Assembly (NCBI GenBank): GCA_017979445.1
Contig: CM030708.1
Span: 32,988,721-33,052,720, forward strand
Length of the DNA: 64,000 bases
Direction of reading: 5' to 3'
From: Akebia trifoliata
Taxonomy: Eukaryota; Streptophyta; Magnoliopsida; Ranunculales; Lardizabalaceae
The notes under the pieces are model-generated. The model saw only the letters and a program-made list of their open reading frames with translations. It did no database searches and was not told where the DNA came from. Below are positions 1 to 10,273 of this stretch, in pieces (positions within the stretch are counted from its first letter, which is position 1; the number at the start of each line of letters is the position of its first letter). A program made the position numbers and the translations under genes.

Positions 1-153
1 TTTGTATCTTGCAGGTAAGTCATAATCATGTTTAACTTCGATTTCTTCAGAATCGCTTGACGTAGAAAGAGTTGTTCAATGTGACATTTTAGCTAATGAG
101 AAATAGTTGTGGTTATAGAGGGTATAATCTTTTACTTGTTAATGGGTCTTTAG

Positions 154-3100
154 GTTCTGGACTTGGTACTAGGACATGATGATGCACTTTTCCGGCGTGC
201 CCAATTAAAAGCTCTTGTTTCCATCCACAGCCAAGAGGTAAGCCTACTTGGAATTATGGGTGTAGGTGACATGCTTTGACTCTTACATCGTAATCTCAAA
301 TTTATGTGTCAAGGGATGCTTGATATACCAAGATCTTTATCAAGTTCTCTAGGGTCTCTATTCATACCATTTATTATTTCTTTCCACATTAGGCTGGTAA
401 AGGGGGTGAACTCACCCATGATGAGACAACAATTATTAGTGGAGCACTGGATTTAACTGAAAAGGTATGAAACATTTCAATGAAACTGGGCAGGTCATAG
501 GCAGCATTTTATTTTATGGAATACTTTATGTTTGAACTCGTTGTTTGCTCATAAGGGGGTTTGCAATAGGTGATAATAATATAACTATTCCATTCAGGGA
601 TTTACTTTGAAGGTCTCTTGTTTAAGTGGGATGTGTTATGTTTCCTGTTATAGAGTTTGTTGATGGCTTGCCTTTTGTATCTTTTCATTTCTCTTTTCTT
701 TCTTCAGTTGTATTTCTGTTAGATGGCCTACTTTGCCTTCACCTCTTTTTTTAATCAATAACTATTTTTAACCTATCCAAGAAAAAAAAAATCATTTTGG
801 TAAGATATATGCTGCACAATAGTTACGACCATTAACAGGACAACTATCTTTCTTCTTTTGTGGGAGCCAATGTTGCAGAAATCTTGTACTTAGGTGCTGC
901 CATCCCTCTTCAAAAATGGTTCAAATCCTATCCCTGAAATAGCTTACATCTTACTTTGAATCCCCATGTCGGCACCCGCTCCCATCCTTTTTGGGCCAGT
1001 TTGAACCCCACCCCCACAAAACCGTAGTTTATACACATATGCTCTAATCTGGTTGTGAAGAGCTTTATCAAGTAAATGGGTTGGGTAATCTAACTTTTAG
1101 AATCTTTAGATAACTTCTTGAATCATTTAGTCTAAAATACTTGTGAAAAAAATAAAATTCAGTCTAAAATATGCAAAATTTTCTTGTTAAAAGAAATTCT
1201 TCATTGTGAACAGACTGCTGAGGAGGCTATGACACCCATTGAATCAACATTTTCAATAGATGTGAATTCGAAATTGGACTGGTGAGTTCTGCTTCTTAAT
1301 TCTTTTCCTCAATTACTTTTGATTCACAATTGTAGGATGGTAAACATAGTTGTCACAATTCATCTTTCTCAACTAAAGTTCATCATCAAATCTGTATCCC
1401 AAAGTTTTTGGGGAAGTTGAACTGAACAAATCCTGTTCCTCCATTCAAATGTCTTACTGTTCAATACACTTGTTTCTTTACAAAGCTTATGGTAAGCTGT
1501 TTCAGTAGTCTTCTGAAGTCAACTTTTGATCAGGTCACGGATATGATTGTGAATTCTTTAGAGGTTTCTACGTTTTATTCTTTTGGTATTTTGTCTATTT
1601 TACCTGGAAATCTTGAGAAAAGTTGGGAAGAAAAAAGGGAAAATTTTAAGAGGTAATTATTTTATTAAATAAACATTATACCTCAAAATAGAATTTGTTC
1701 TGGAACAGAATACAACTTCAGTTTCTCTCAAGAAATCAGAATCTCCATTGATTTTGAAATAGTCAAAGAGTGTGGCTATATTTTTGAAAATATTTGTGGT
1801 AGAACATTAAATTAAAAGTGAAATTCCAAAATTTAAAGCACTTCTAGTAATTTTTCTTTCTAAATTATTATTATAGCTGTTCTTAGTTTACAAGATCTGG
1901 AACAAATTTTTTTTTGCTCACTCAGGGAAGCAATTGGAAAAATTCTTGCTCGGGGCCATAGTCGAGTTCCTGTCTTTTCTGGAAATCCGAAAAATGTTAT
2001 TGGACTTCTACTGGTGGGTGCAAGAATCTAAGGCTCATAACGATTCATGCACTATATATTTATTGGTATAAAAAAATTTGCTGATTGTGGAATTACTTAT
2101 TACATTTTTTTTTCCTCAACTTGGCTTTGGGTTAGGTGAAAAGTCTTCTCACAGTACGAGCTGAAATGGAGACACCAGTCAGTGCCGTTTCCATCCGGAG
2201 AATTCCACGGTGAGCTCAGTCAATAAATTTCCCGGTTTTTTTTTCCCCATACTTATTTCCTGGGGTACAGTATTAATTTGTATTAATTTTTTGGATTGTA
2301 TCCAGGGTTCCAGCTGAAATGCCTCTGTATGACATATTAAATGAATTTCAAAAGGGAGGTAGTCATATGGCAGCTGTTGTGAAGTCTAAAGGGAAAAGCA
2401 AGAATCCTTCACGTAACAATGGAGACAAACTCGATGGAAGCAAAGTAATTTGTGGGGACTCCAAACTAACCACACCTTTGCTTCCGAAGCAGTATGAAAA
2501 ATCAGAAAGCGTTGTTGTTGATGTTGACAAGTTCCCAAGACAAACCAATTCTAATAGACAAATCTCTTTTCAGCAAAATGATATAGCAACCAATGGACCG
2601 CCCCTTTTACCGGAGGATATTGAAGATGGGGAAGTCATCGGCATCATCACTTTGGAGGATGTATTTGAAGAACTTCTGCAAGTAATCTACATGGCGTTCC
2701 AGTTCCCCAACCCCATCAAGTTCATTAACCTGGATTATCCAATCAATGTGAAAAATCAGAACAGAAAAGATAATAAAAAAACGCACAAAGCACAATAATT
2801 TACGTGGTTCGGCTGTGTGCCTACATCCATGGATCAGATCAAGAACAATAACTATTTTCTCTCAAGTTTTATTGCCCCAAAGATCTCTATTTGTAAAACC
2901 AGGAGTTACTAAAACACGTCTATCTCCCCAAAAATAAAAAACCCTTAAGAAAATATTGCACAATTGCCCTTTTGGTAACCCTAAAAGATTTGTGCTCGGA
3001 GGTGAAAGCCCCCTCCACCCCCGCAACTTAGCATGCCAGCAGAATACAAGACATTTAACAACAATTAATGCACCGACCAGAAGCCCATGACCATCCTGAC

Positions 3101-4238
3101 CAGATTGATCAATTAAGGCCAAGCGAAAAAAAAGTTATCTACATTTGACTGTTTAAATCTCTAATCAGTGATGTTTTTCTATGTTTTATGGAAGAGTGAC
3201 CTATCGATTGGATGCCCCTGGTCAATGTGCGTGTTGATGGGAGGGAATATTACTATATAATGGCCCCTGTTCTATCACATCATTTCTTCTTCATTTGATG
3301 GTTTTTTAGTTTCCGGTTAGTTAATCTGTGTTAATTTTCTTTTCCCCAATGTCAGGAGGAGATTGTAGATGAGACAGATGAATATGTTGATGTGCATAAA
3401 AGGTATGGTGGGATTGAATTATGTTCATTTACATGGACCAGTGCATGGTGGTTACGAAGAAAGTAGACTATAACATGTGTTTTGATTTTTTACTCAGGAT
3501 ACGTGTGGCTGCAGCTGCTGCTGCTTCAGTTGTTGCACGGGCCCCATCAACTTGGAGGTTGACTGGTCAGAAAGGAGCAGTAAGTGACATTGTTTATATT
3601 CACCAGTAATTTCTAGTTAAATGGTTCGTTTCAGTTGCCAAATCTAGAATTTTAGAATGTCAAGGAGTTTGAGATTATTTCTTGAGAATGATAATATCGA
3701 CCTGGGACAACCAAGAACACACACACATCTTTCAGTCCCCCATCTCCCATGTTTGACAAAATCTGGTTGGTCCAGATGATTGGCCATATTTGGATTGACC
3801 ATAACTCAAAAGAAATCCAGATTGATACCCAAAACTCTATACATCTGGACCAGAACAGTAAAAGTTCCATTCAAAAGAAGCTCATTTATCAAATAACCAT
3901 CTAATTTTCAAGCTAGATGACTTAGTTCTAGCTGGGGCTTGTCCATGAATTGGACTGCCATCTCCTCTTCACATATGCCATGCCACTTAGTGAATGGGTG
4001 AGAAAGCATTAAATGTCGAACTCTATTGCTTCTTAAAATGTAAACCAATGAGATCAAGTATCTCTTTTCCATTTCCTTTCTTGGCACGTGATCTAGTTAT
4101 AGCTGCTGATACTTCTATAATCTTCTTCAGGGTGGGCCAAGCAGGCAAGGGCAGACTCCGAAGAAATCTGGTGAGGATGATTTGAATCTAACGAGACAAG
4201 GAAATCTAGGAGAGCCTCTTTTAGGGAAAAAGAGATAA
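154..4238 (+). CDS. CNNM/CBS-DUF21 family membrane protein, 3' part (5' end outside window)
   Basis: Exons read at 154-237, 393-464, 1214-1281, 1926-2013, 2136-2209, 2306-2681, 3356-3402, 3498-3579 and 4131-4238 (stop TAA). All junctions are GT-AG and phases agree, giving 332 residues in the window. Key stretches are ALFRRAQLKALVSIHSQE, GELTHDETTIISGALDL, AMTPIESTFSIDVNSKLDW, RGHSRVPVFSGNPKNVIGLL and EDGEVIGIITLEDVFEELLQ. These match the CBS pair of plant CBS-DUF21 proteins, relatives of animal CNNM and bacterial CorC proteins implicated in Mg2+ or other divalent-cation handling. The four-helix DUF21 membrane domain should lie in the missing 5' exons. A low-complexity insert of about 90 residues separates the two CBS motifs (within exon 2306-2681), and an Ala run follows the CBS pair. 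The gene may also use a piece ending near position 14 (a GTAAGT donor follows), but its frame cannot be settled. Transport activity is inferred from the family only. Confidence 0.88.
2693..3136. mobile_element. Probable transposon insertion in intron 7 of the CNNM gene
   Basis: The 444 bp between exons 2306-2681 and 3356-3402 are flanked by an 8-bp direct repeat ATCTACAT (2685-2692 and 3137-3144). The insert has an A-rich right end and a motif, ACGTGGTTCGGC, that I associate with plant retroelements. An 8-bp duplication would suit hAT elements, but I see no clear terminal inverted repeats, so the class is unknown. It sits only 11 bp after the donor, so it could affect splicing. Confidence 0.45.
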
Positions 4239-6647
4239 CCATGGGGAGTAGTTTATGGCTGTATATGCTGGCACTATTGTCTCAGCTATAGAGGTACTTT
4301 TCCCTCGGTTCTCTCCGTGTAATTTCAACTATGATAGGCAGATTTATTTATTAGGTTTTTTGTTGTTGTTCTTGTCAATATAGAATATGGGCACTTGAAA
4401 CTAAGAGGTACTGCTTGTTAGCATTTTGATCCTTAGTGAAGTTCTTGTATTCTATGAGTAAAGTCACGTCTTTCATGTTATTCTAACCTCGAAATCGAGG
4501 CTATGGTGTTTTAATGTATCTAGTTTATAGTTCATAGTTTGCAAGATGTTCTAATTTATACTCTACTAAGGGTGTTGGGTATCGATAAAGGACAATTGAT
4601 CCAATTGGGAATTTTAACCATTTGATTGGATTATGAAAACCTGAAATGCAGATCCAATCGTGAATGTTTACGGTAGGTCTAGGTAGACGCTCTCTTTTAA
4701 CAAACAGTTGGGTCATCTACTAGCATTTTGGATCCAAAACTGATATTGATATCTTACCGGATTGTGTTCATTTTCGATCCATAATCTTGATCCGGAAATA
4801 AATATCAAATTCAATTTTGGTGGTTGGGAGTTGGGCCTGTGTTACCATATTCATTCCTACCAGAACTGCAATCCAATCATTTTGGTGAATTTTGTCATTG
4901 GGTTCAACCAACTTAGTGGCTTCGGGTTCCTTCTTCTTCTTCTTCATATATTTGGGGAAGGTGGAGTAGAAGGGGTTGTTGAGACCTAATTTTGTACCCC
5001 CATGAAGCAATTAAATTAACTAATTACTAGGATATTTTTGGTCAAACCAAAAGCAATTGCAAAGCTAACCCATTAGTTTATTTGTGAAATTACAAAATTA
5101 TCCTTTTAATATTTATTGACATAAGGATATGATGCAGATTTAAAATCATTCAAATTAACACTTTAATTTATAAAAAGACTAGAGTTTGCTCGTGCATACA
5201 ACATGGGCATCCTCTTTGGGATTAAAGGGATAAAAGTGAAAAAAAAAAAAAAGATTAGGGTTGATTTTTTTTTTAACTTAAAGAAATAAAATAGGAAATA
5301 CAATAAAGTTAGAAGGGATGAAGAGGAAAGGTAATAAAGTGGGTCTCACAAAATTTGTAATTGTATGGGATGTTTATCCTAACTAGATGAAAGTTTGTCC
5401 TCATAAAAATGGGTCTTATTGTTGTGTTTTAATATATAGATTCATGCAATATATTAAAGGCATGCGTTATATACACCCACTTTTTTGTTACATACACCCA
5501 CTTATTGTATATACCCATTGTACTTGTGGGTGTATGCAGCAAAAACTTGACAGCTAGTTTCACTCACCGATTTATTTTAAAATTTAATAGTAACCTACTG
5601 AATGTTTCAATGATTATCGGTAAATACATATTGAACAATTTTCACATGGGATCTTGTGGAAGGAATTGTTCGATATGTAACAATCGATCTAAAACACTGG
5701 ATTTAGTAAAACATATTGAAAATATATACTATCATACGGTAGGTGCATTTTGAATAGTTCTTTACATGGGTATCTCATGTGAAAAATGTGTTCTGTATGT
5801 ACCTATCGAAATAATACCAACTGTCACGGCCATGTTCTTTCGAAGTGAGGTCTTGCGGCGCAAGGGAGTCAAATCCAGTTGCAAACCTATAAAAAATGAT
5901 CGTACACAACAAATGTAACTAGCAAACAAGTAAACGAGGTAAAGTCCAGAGGTAACTTTGTTGATATAATATTTGATTACACGGGGTAACGCGTTACAAC
6001 ACCATAAGGTGCGTTACAAAGCAATAGATAATCTTATGACACACGGGATTTCCACGCAGCTGAGCTTAAGGGCTTTAGTCAATGTGAGTGTAGGAGTCTT
6101 GACTTGCTGAACATACTGAGAATTTTGAAAAAAAATAAAAAAATTGATGCAAAATAAAAGATAAAATCGATTTTCAACATGGTTCATTTGCAAAATGATT
6201 AAAACAATACCAAGAGCAAAAGATGATGAAAATAAATGATAAAGTCTCTCCATCTATCAAAATACTTAATTATACCAAATAATAACAACATATATATATA
6301 TATATATATCATATTTTGATGAATAATTTCCCCACAAATGGATCAAAACACGAATTTTTGATGAATTATTAAAGGAAAATCAGTTAGTTATGCGGATTCG
6401 ATTGAACTTTGATAGGATATTCAATAAGGATGTTTCTCTAGGATTTTATATGCTTTGACTCGATACGAGGGAAAAATTGTGTTTGTTCAGTGAGTGTTAG
6501 ATGGGTGTATACAATAAAACATAATAAAACTCAAAAGGATAGTTATATACTTACACATAATAGACATTTAATGTTTGAGTGAGTGTTTAAATGGGTGTAT
6601 ATAACCCGTCCCTAAGGGCAAATTATAAGTTACAATATAAAATTAAT
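4239..6647. other. Intergenic, AT-rich, no gene recognised
   Basis: This stretch is the 3' flank of the CNNM gene followed by AT-rich DNA. No open frame has recognisable protein character. A motif around 5195-5345 (GGGCATCCTCTTTGGGATTA, then AATAAAGTTAGAAGGG) recurs in weaker form at 17760-17825, so it is a dispersed repeat. GTTATATACACCCA at 5466 and its inverse TGGGTGTATATAAC near 6592-6605 could bound a decayed DNA element of about 1.1 kb. No target duplication was found for it. A (TA)n microsatellite lies at about 6290-6309. Confidence 0.5.
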
Positions 6648-6865
6648 GGGATTTATATTGGGCTGGGAACGGTAGACTCATGGAAAATGAACTCATACAT
6701 TCACTCACAATCCCAACCATGTAAGCATGAAATCCAACTGTTGAGACAAGATAAATATCTCGAGAATCCATCACATATCCTTAAGATTTATCTTCACTGT
6801 TGGATTTCATGGTTACACGGTTGCGACTATGAGTTCATTTTCCATGAGTCTACGGATCCCCACCC
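6648..6865. mobile_element. Foldback MITE with 9-bp target duplication
   Basis: Two imperfect inverted arms fold on each other: GTAGACTCATGGAAAATGAA near the left and its inverse TTCATTTTCCATGAGTCTAC near the right, extended inward by GCATGAAATCCAAC / GTTGGATTTCATGG. The element is bounded by AAAATTAAT at 6639-6647 and 6866-6874. A 9-bp duplication is typical of Mutator-like (MULE) elements. No coding capacity, so non-autonomous. Confidence 0.75.
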
Positions 6866-7134
6866 AAAATTAATTATTAAAATATAATTTTTTTAAATTA
6901 ATTATAATTTTTTTTTTTATGTAAGTCCTAATTATTGTATTACAAATATTCTATTATGTCCATTAATTTTCTTCTCAAAGTCATTTTCACACATTTATAC
7001 GTGTACAAGTCATAAGTGAACCGAATGAAAACATTTTTCACGTGCGATGCACATTGCACAGTGTCACACACTCGCACAAAACTTGCACGTGTCTCACCAA
7101 ACTTTGACTTTTAAATGATCTCAGGTTGGAATTA

Positions 7135-8512
7135 TAGAGGCGGAGTCAATTTTCTTCCTTGGGGGGCGGGCAAATAACAGTTGATTAGTAAGATTGAAGA
7201 GATAATTTAGAAAAAATTATTTAAAGGACTCTCGTGAAGGGATTTTTTTCTAAATAATTCTTAAGTTTTCAAGAGTTGCTTGGTAAGACATTTGCTAAAC
7301 TTTTTTCTTTCTAAATGGTCCCTGAACCTCATCTCTCACATTTTTCACGATTGAATGTCCTAACTATTCGAACTCATCGTTTTCATCTAAAAATTGAATT
7401 TTTGAAATCTCAATCGAATTTCAGAGATTTCGTGTTGTCAAAAAGATTTTAAGATAAAAGAAATCATTTTCAAAGATTGTTTCACTTTTATTTTCTTAAT
7501 TTTTGGATGAAAATCAATCAATAATGATTCTTTTAGATTGAAATCACTTAAACAAGTTGTTATCTCAAGTTTTTAGTCATCTTTCTATATATTTTAATTG
7601 AAGAACTCAAAAATAAAAAATAGATGGGTTTTGCCGATGTCAGGATCATCATTTTTTATTTAAAAAAATGGTGAACTCGATAATAATTAAAAAAGCATTG
7701 AGTTCAATATTAAATAAAAAATGGTGAACTCGAGAATAAAAAAATTAATTTACTTTAATCATCAAATTTGAAGAACAAGATAGAATTTTTGAAATAGAAA
7801 ATGAGATCTTTTTTAAAGAAAATAGATTAAAAATAATTTTCTACAAAAGTTGAAGAGTTTGAAGATGGTTGATTTTAGGACGAAAAAATTAAGGGCTTTT
7901 AATTACGAGTTGAAGATGATGGTATTTAAATAATTTTCTTTTGATAGTGTAGAAAAGATCAAGATCAATATCAGAAAATACAGGGGCATCTCAAGTATTC
8001 ACAATAATTTGGAGGGATGTCCAAATCAGAAAAAAAAAAAAATTAAAAAAAATAATAATTAGGTGTGTAGCTGAAAGCATAGGGGTATATCAAATATCTA
8101 CTAAAACTTGAGGGGGCAATGGGAACAAAGTTAATCATCCGGTTTGAAGGCACAGGGGTGTCTCAAATATTAACCCAAAAATTGAGCGTTGGGGTTGGGA
8201 AATAGGGACAAGCTCAAAGGGGGTGTTATCAATTAGATAACTTAGAGGTGTCTCAAATATCCACAAAAAATCGAGGGGGCAACAAGATCAAAGTGAGCAT
8301 GCCATCATTGCGTTTGACAGTTCAGGGTGTCTCAAATATTCACACAAAAATTGAGGGGGGTCAAATAAGTTCTGAATGTGCCTGTCACCAGTTTATAAAC
8401 ACAGGTGGTATCTGCAATATAAACCAAAATATAGGGGTTTTAAATAATTTTAAAAATTGAAGGGGGCAATTGCCCCCTCTCGCCCACTCTTGGCTACGCC
8501 CCTGGACTCAAT
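7135..8512. mobile_element. Decayed element with degenerate internal tandem repeats
   Basis: The left part (7135-7180) contains GAGGCGGAGTCAATT and a G-rich block. The right end (8460-8512) reads GGGGGCAATTGCCCCC followed by GGCTACGCCCCTGG, roughly the inverse of the left end. Such ends are common on plant DNA transposons and MITEs. Between about 7980 and 8460 a degenerate unit of about 70-90 bp, marked by GGTGTCTCAAATATTCACA and TTGAGGGGGCAA, recurs at least five times. The same motif is seen again near 45165-45240 and 54900-54965. The boundaries are inferred. The small open frame at 8248-8460 is made of these repeats and is not a gene. Confidence 0.4.
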
Positions 8513-8594
8513 TGGAAAGTCGAGACAATTCCTCCAACTGAAACTTGGGTCAAACCGCGTAATTCAAAGTCAACAACTAAGGCATATATATTTA

Positions 8595-8602
8595 TATATA
8601 AA
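8595..8602 (+). promoter_or_regulatory. Probable TATA box of the GluTR-domain gene
   Basis: TATATAAA lies in a TA-rich run 117 bp before the ATG at 8719, a normal distance for a plant gene with a short leader. It begins about 80 bp after the end of the decayed element, so that insertion abuts the core promoter. Confidence 0.5.
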
Positions 8603-8718
8603 CAAACAAAACATTCAAACCTAAGTGTCAAATCCCTCAAGCCATCGTTCGGAAAACTTTGCAGAAGAGCACAGATAAACCCTAGAGCGTCCAAGGAGAA
8701 AAGAAGACCAATATACCC

Positions 8719-9315
8719 ATGTCATCTTTAATTAATTTCTATCCCAAGATACCAGTTTTCAAGGATAATCTTGTCATTACAAGAAGAAAGCCCATCCAAG
8801 TAGCAGCAGCCCTTACAACCTTCAACTTAAGGGATTCTAAATACCAATCCCAAACCTTCCAACAACTCAAGAATCCATGCAAAGATCCCTCACTTGTTAA
8901 TTATGGATTTGATCAATTGGCATTCATACCAAATGGGTTGATGTCAGATTTGATTTCGAGCGATGTTTCGATGGAAAAAGAAGTGATGCATCAACAAGAG
9001 GTCGCGATAGAAGGTAGGGAGATGATGCAAAGGTTGGAGAGTTTAATAGAAAGGATGAGAGTTTCAGAGATGGAGAAATTAATGGCTAGAACAAAAGGGG
9101 AGGTTTCCATCGAGGAGAAACGAGTGGTGGAGATGATGAGTGTAGAGATTGTCAACAAGTTTTTCGAGAAACCCATTGAATATTTGAGATATGGAGATGG
9201 GAATTTGGAGGATAGAATAAAGGATTTGAATGTTCTTGTAGAGATGTTTGAATGCTCATGTTTGAAGGAAGAGAAGAAGAGAAGCAAAGGGTGCTTGAAA
9301 AATTCTCACCCATGA
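8719..9315 (+). CDS. Stand-alone glutamyl-tRNA reductase dimerisation-domain-like protein
   Basis: Intronless frame of 198 residues. Residues 1-60 are rich in Ser, Thr, Lys and Gln and poor in acidic residues, which suits a chloroplast transit peptide. Residues about 90-180 resemble the C-terminal helical dimerisation domain of plant glutamyl-tRNA reductase (HEMA): MRVSEMEKLM corresponds to the 'IRAxELEK' helix, MSVEIVNKFFEKPIEYLR to the 'LSRGIVNKLLHGPMxHLR' segment, and DLNVLVEMFECS to the C-terminal 'MHALNRMF' part. The catalytic Cys domain and the NADPH-binding domain are absent. The start fits a TATA box 117 bp upstream. In GluTR this domain makes the dimer and is the docking site of the negative regulator FLU, so a free copy could modulate tetrapyrrole synthesis, but that is inference. 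The alternative is a retained fragment of a broken HEMA gene. The intact frame and plausible transit peptide argue against simple decay. Confidence 0.7.
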   Translation: MSSLINFYPKIPVFKDNLVITRRKPIQVAAALTTFNLRDSKYQSQTFQQLKNPCKDPSLVNYGFDQLAFIPNGLMSDLISSDVSMEKEVMHQQEVAIEGREMMQRLESLIERMRVSEMEKLMARTKGEVSIEEKRVVEMMSVEIVNKFFEKPIEYLRYGDGNLEDRIKDLNVLVEMFECSCLKEEKKRSKGCLKNSHP

Positions 9316-10273
9316 TCTACTTTTTTTGTTGAACCAAATATATTTTTCATTAAAATTCATTCAAAATTCAATTTATTATACATGCTTGTACAAATAATTC
9401 TATTACATTAACAATGGAAATGTGGTTGTTTAGAGCTGCCAATGGGTTGGATTTGGATTAACTTTTCATCGATTCCTATATCTATGTTTTTGTAAAATTC
9501 ATAGTTTAATTTTCATATAATATTTCATTTATTGTTGATGATAAGTCTTGAACTCAAGACCTCTTGAGTGTTTTCTTGTAAAAAGTAGTATTTTCCTTTT
9601 TTGGTGAAACATAAAAGAACTCCTTCCATTTTCTTTTTTTGTTTTACTTTACTTTATTGGTTTTGAAAGTTGTAAAGACATCTCTTATTTCTTTAGTCCC
9701 ACATCGGGTAAATGCAAGGAAAATTCTCAACTTATTTATGATCCCTCTCTTTTTAATGCTTAAGTGTGAGAGAGATAGAAACTGGGTCTCACGCGCACAT
9801 GGGGGATCAAGGCACTGTGGGATTGTAGCCCATTGAGTTTGGGGCCAACCCATCGGAAAACCTTAGTGCGCATACGATGCGTGTGCAGGGGGGGGGGTGC
9901 AGATTTCGGAATTTAAGCCTCGCGTAATAGGTCCGTTTTATAAAATAAGTCTTTTTCGATCTAATCGAATTCGTCGTAGATCTGTTATTTTCGAGTGCAC
10001 GGTTAGCAGACAGTGACTATTGAATCTTGGAAACCAGACGCTTGAAACCGACTGCACTAAGGATTCAAACCTAGGGGGGCGGAATTGGTTTTAAGGATAA
10101 AGGCTTCTCCGTGCCTCAGTCACCGATAAGTTCTTCCAATTTTCGAATTATATTATTGCTTATAATTCACTGTTTCAACAAACCAAAATCAGAAATATTC
10201 CTACATATGTTACATCAATAGTTCTTCAATATTAGATGATGTAAAGCATCTATTAATTCAAATGGAAGATTGT
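9316..10273. other. Intergenic between the GluTR-like and PPR genes
   Basis: No gene seen. It contains the 3' flank of the GluTR-like gene, an AGTCCCACATCG motif at 9695-9706, a G run near 9889-9897, and a moderately GC-rich block at 9780-10110 that looks like transposon remnant. No protein homology could be read in any frame. Confidence 0.5.
9695..9706 (+). promoter_or_regulatory. Match to the plant snRNA upstream sequence element (USE)
   Basis: AGTCCCACATCG matches the plant snRNA-promoter USE consensus RTCCCACATCG. A weak TATA-like TTATTTATG follows about 25 bp later, the spacing used by Pol III-type U6 and U3 genes. No known snRNA sequence follows, so this is more likely a dispersed promoter-like repeat than an active snRNA gene. 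Confidence 0.35.

Noticed and set aside
10110..10273. Possible DYW domain downstream of the PPR stop codon
   Set aside because: I saw no DYW-type HxE or CxxCH motif in the minus-strand frames after the stop, so the protein is treated as a true E/E+ type.
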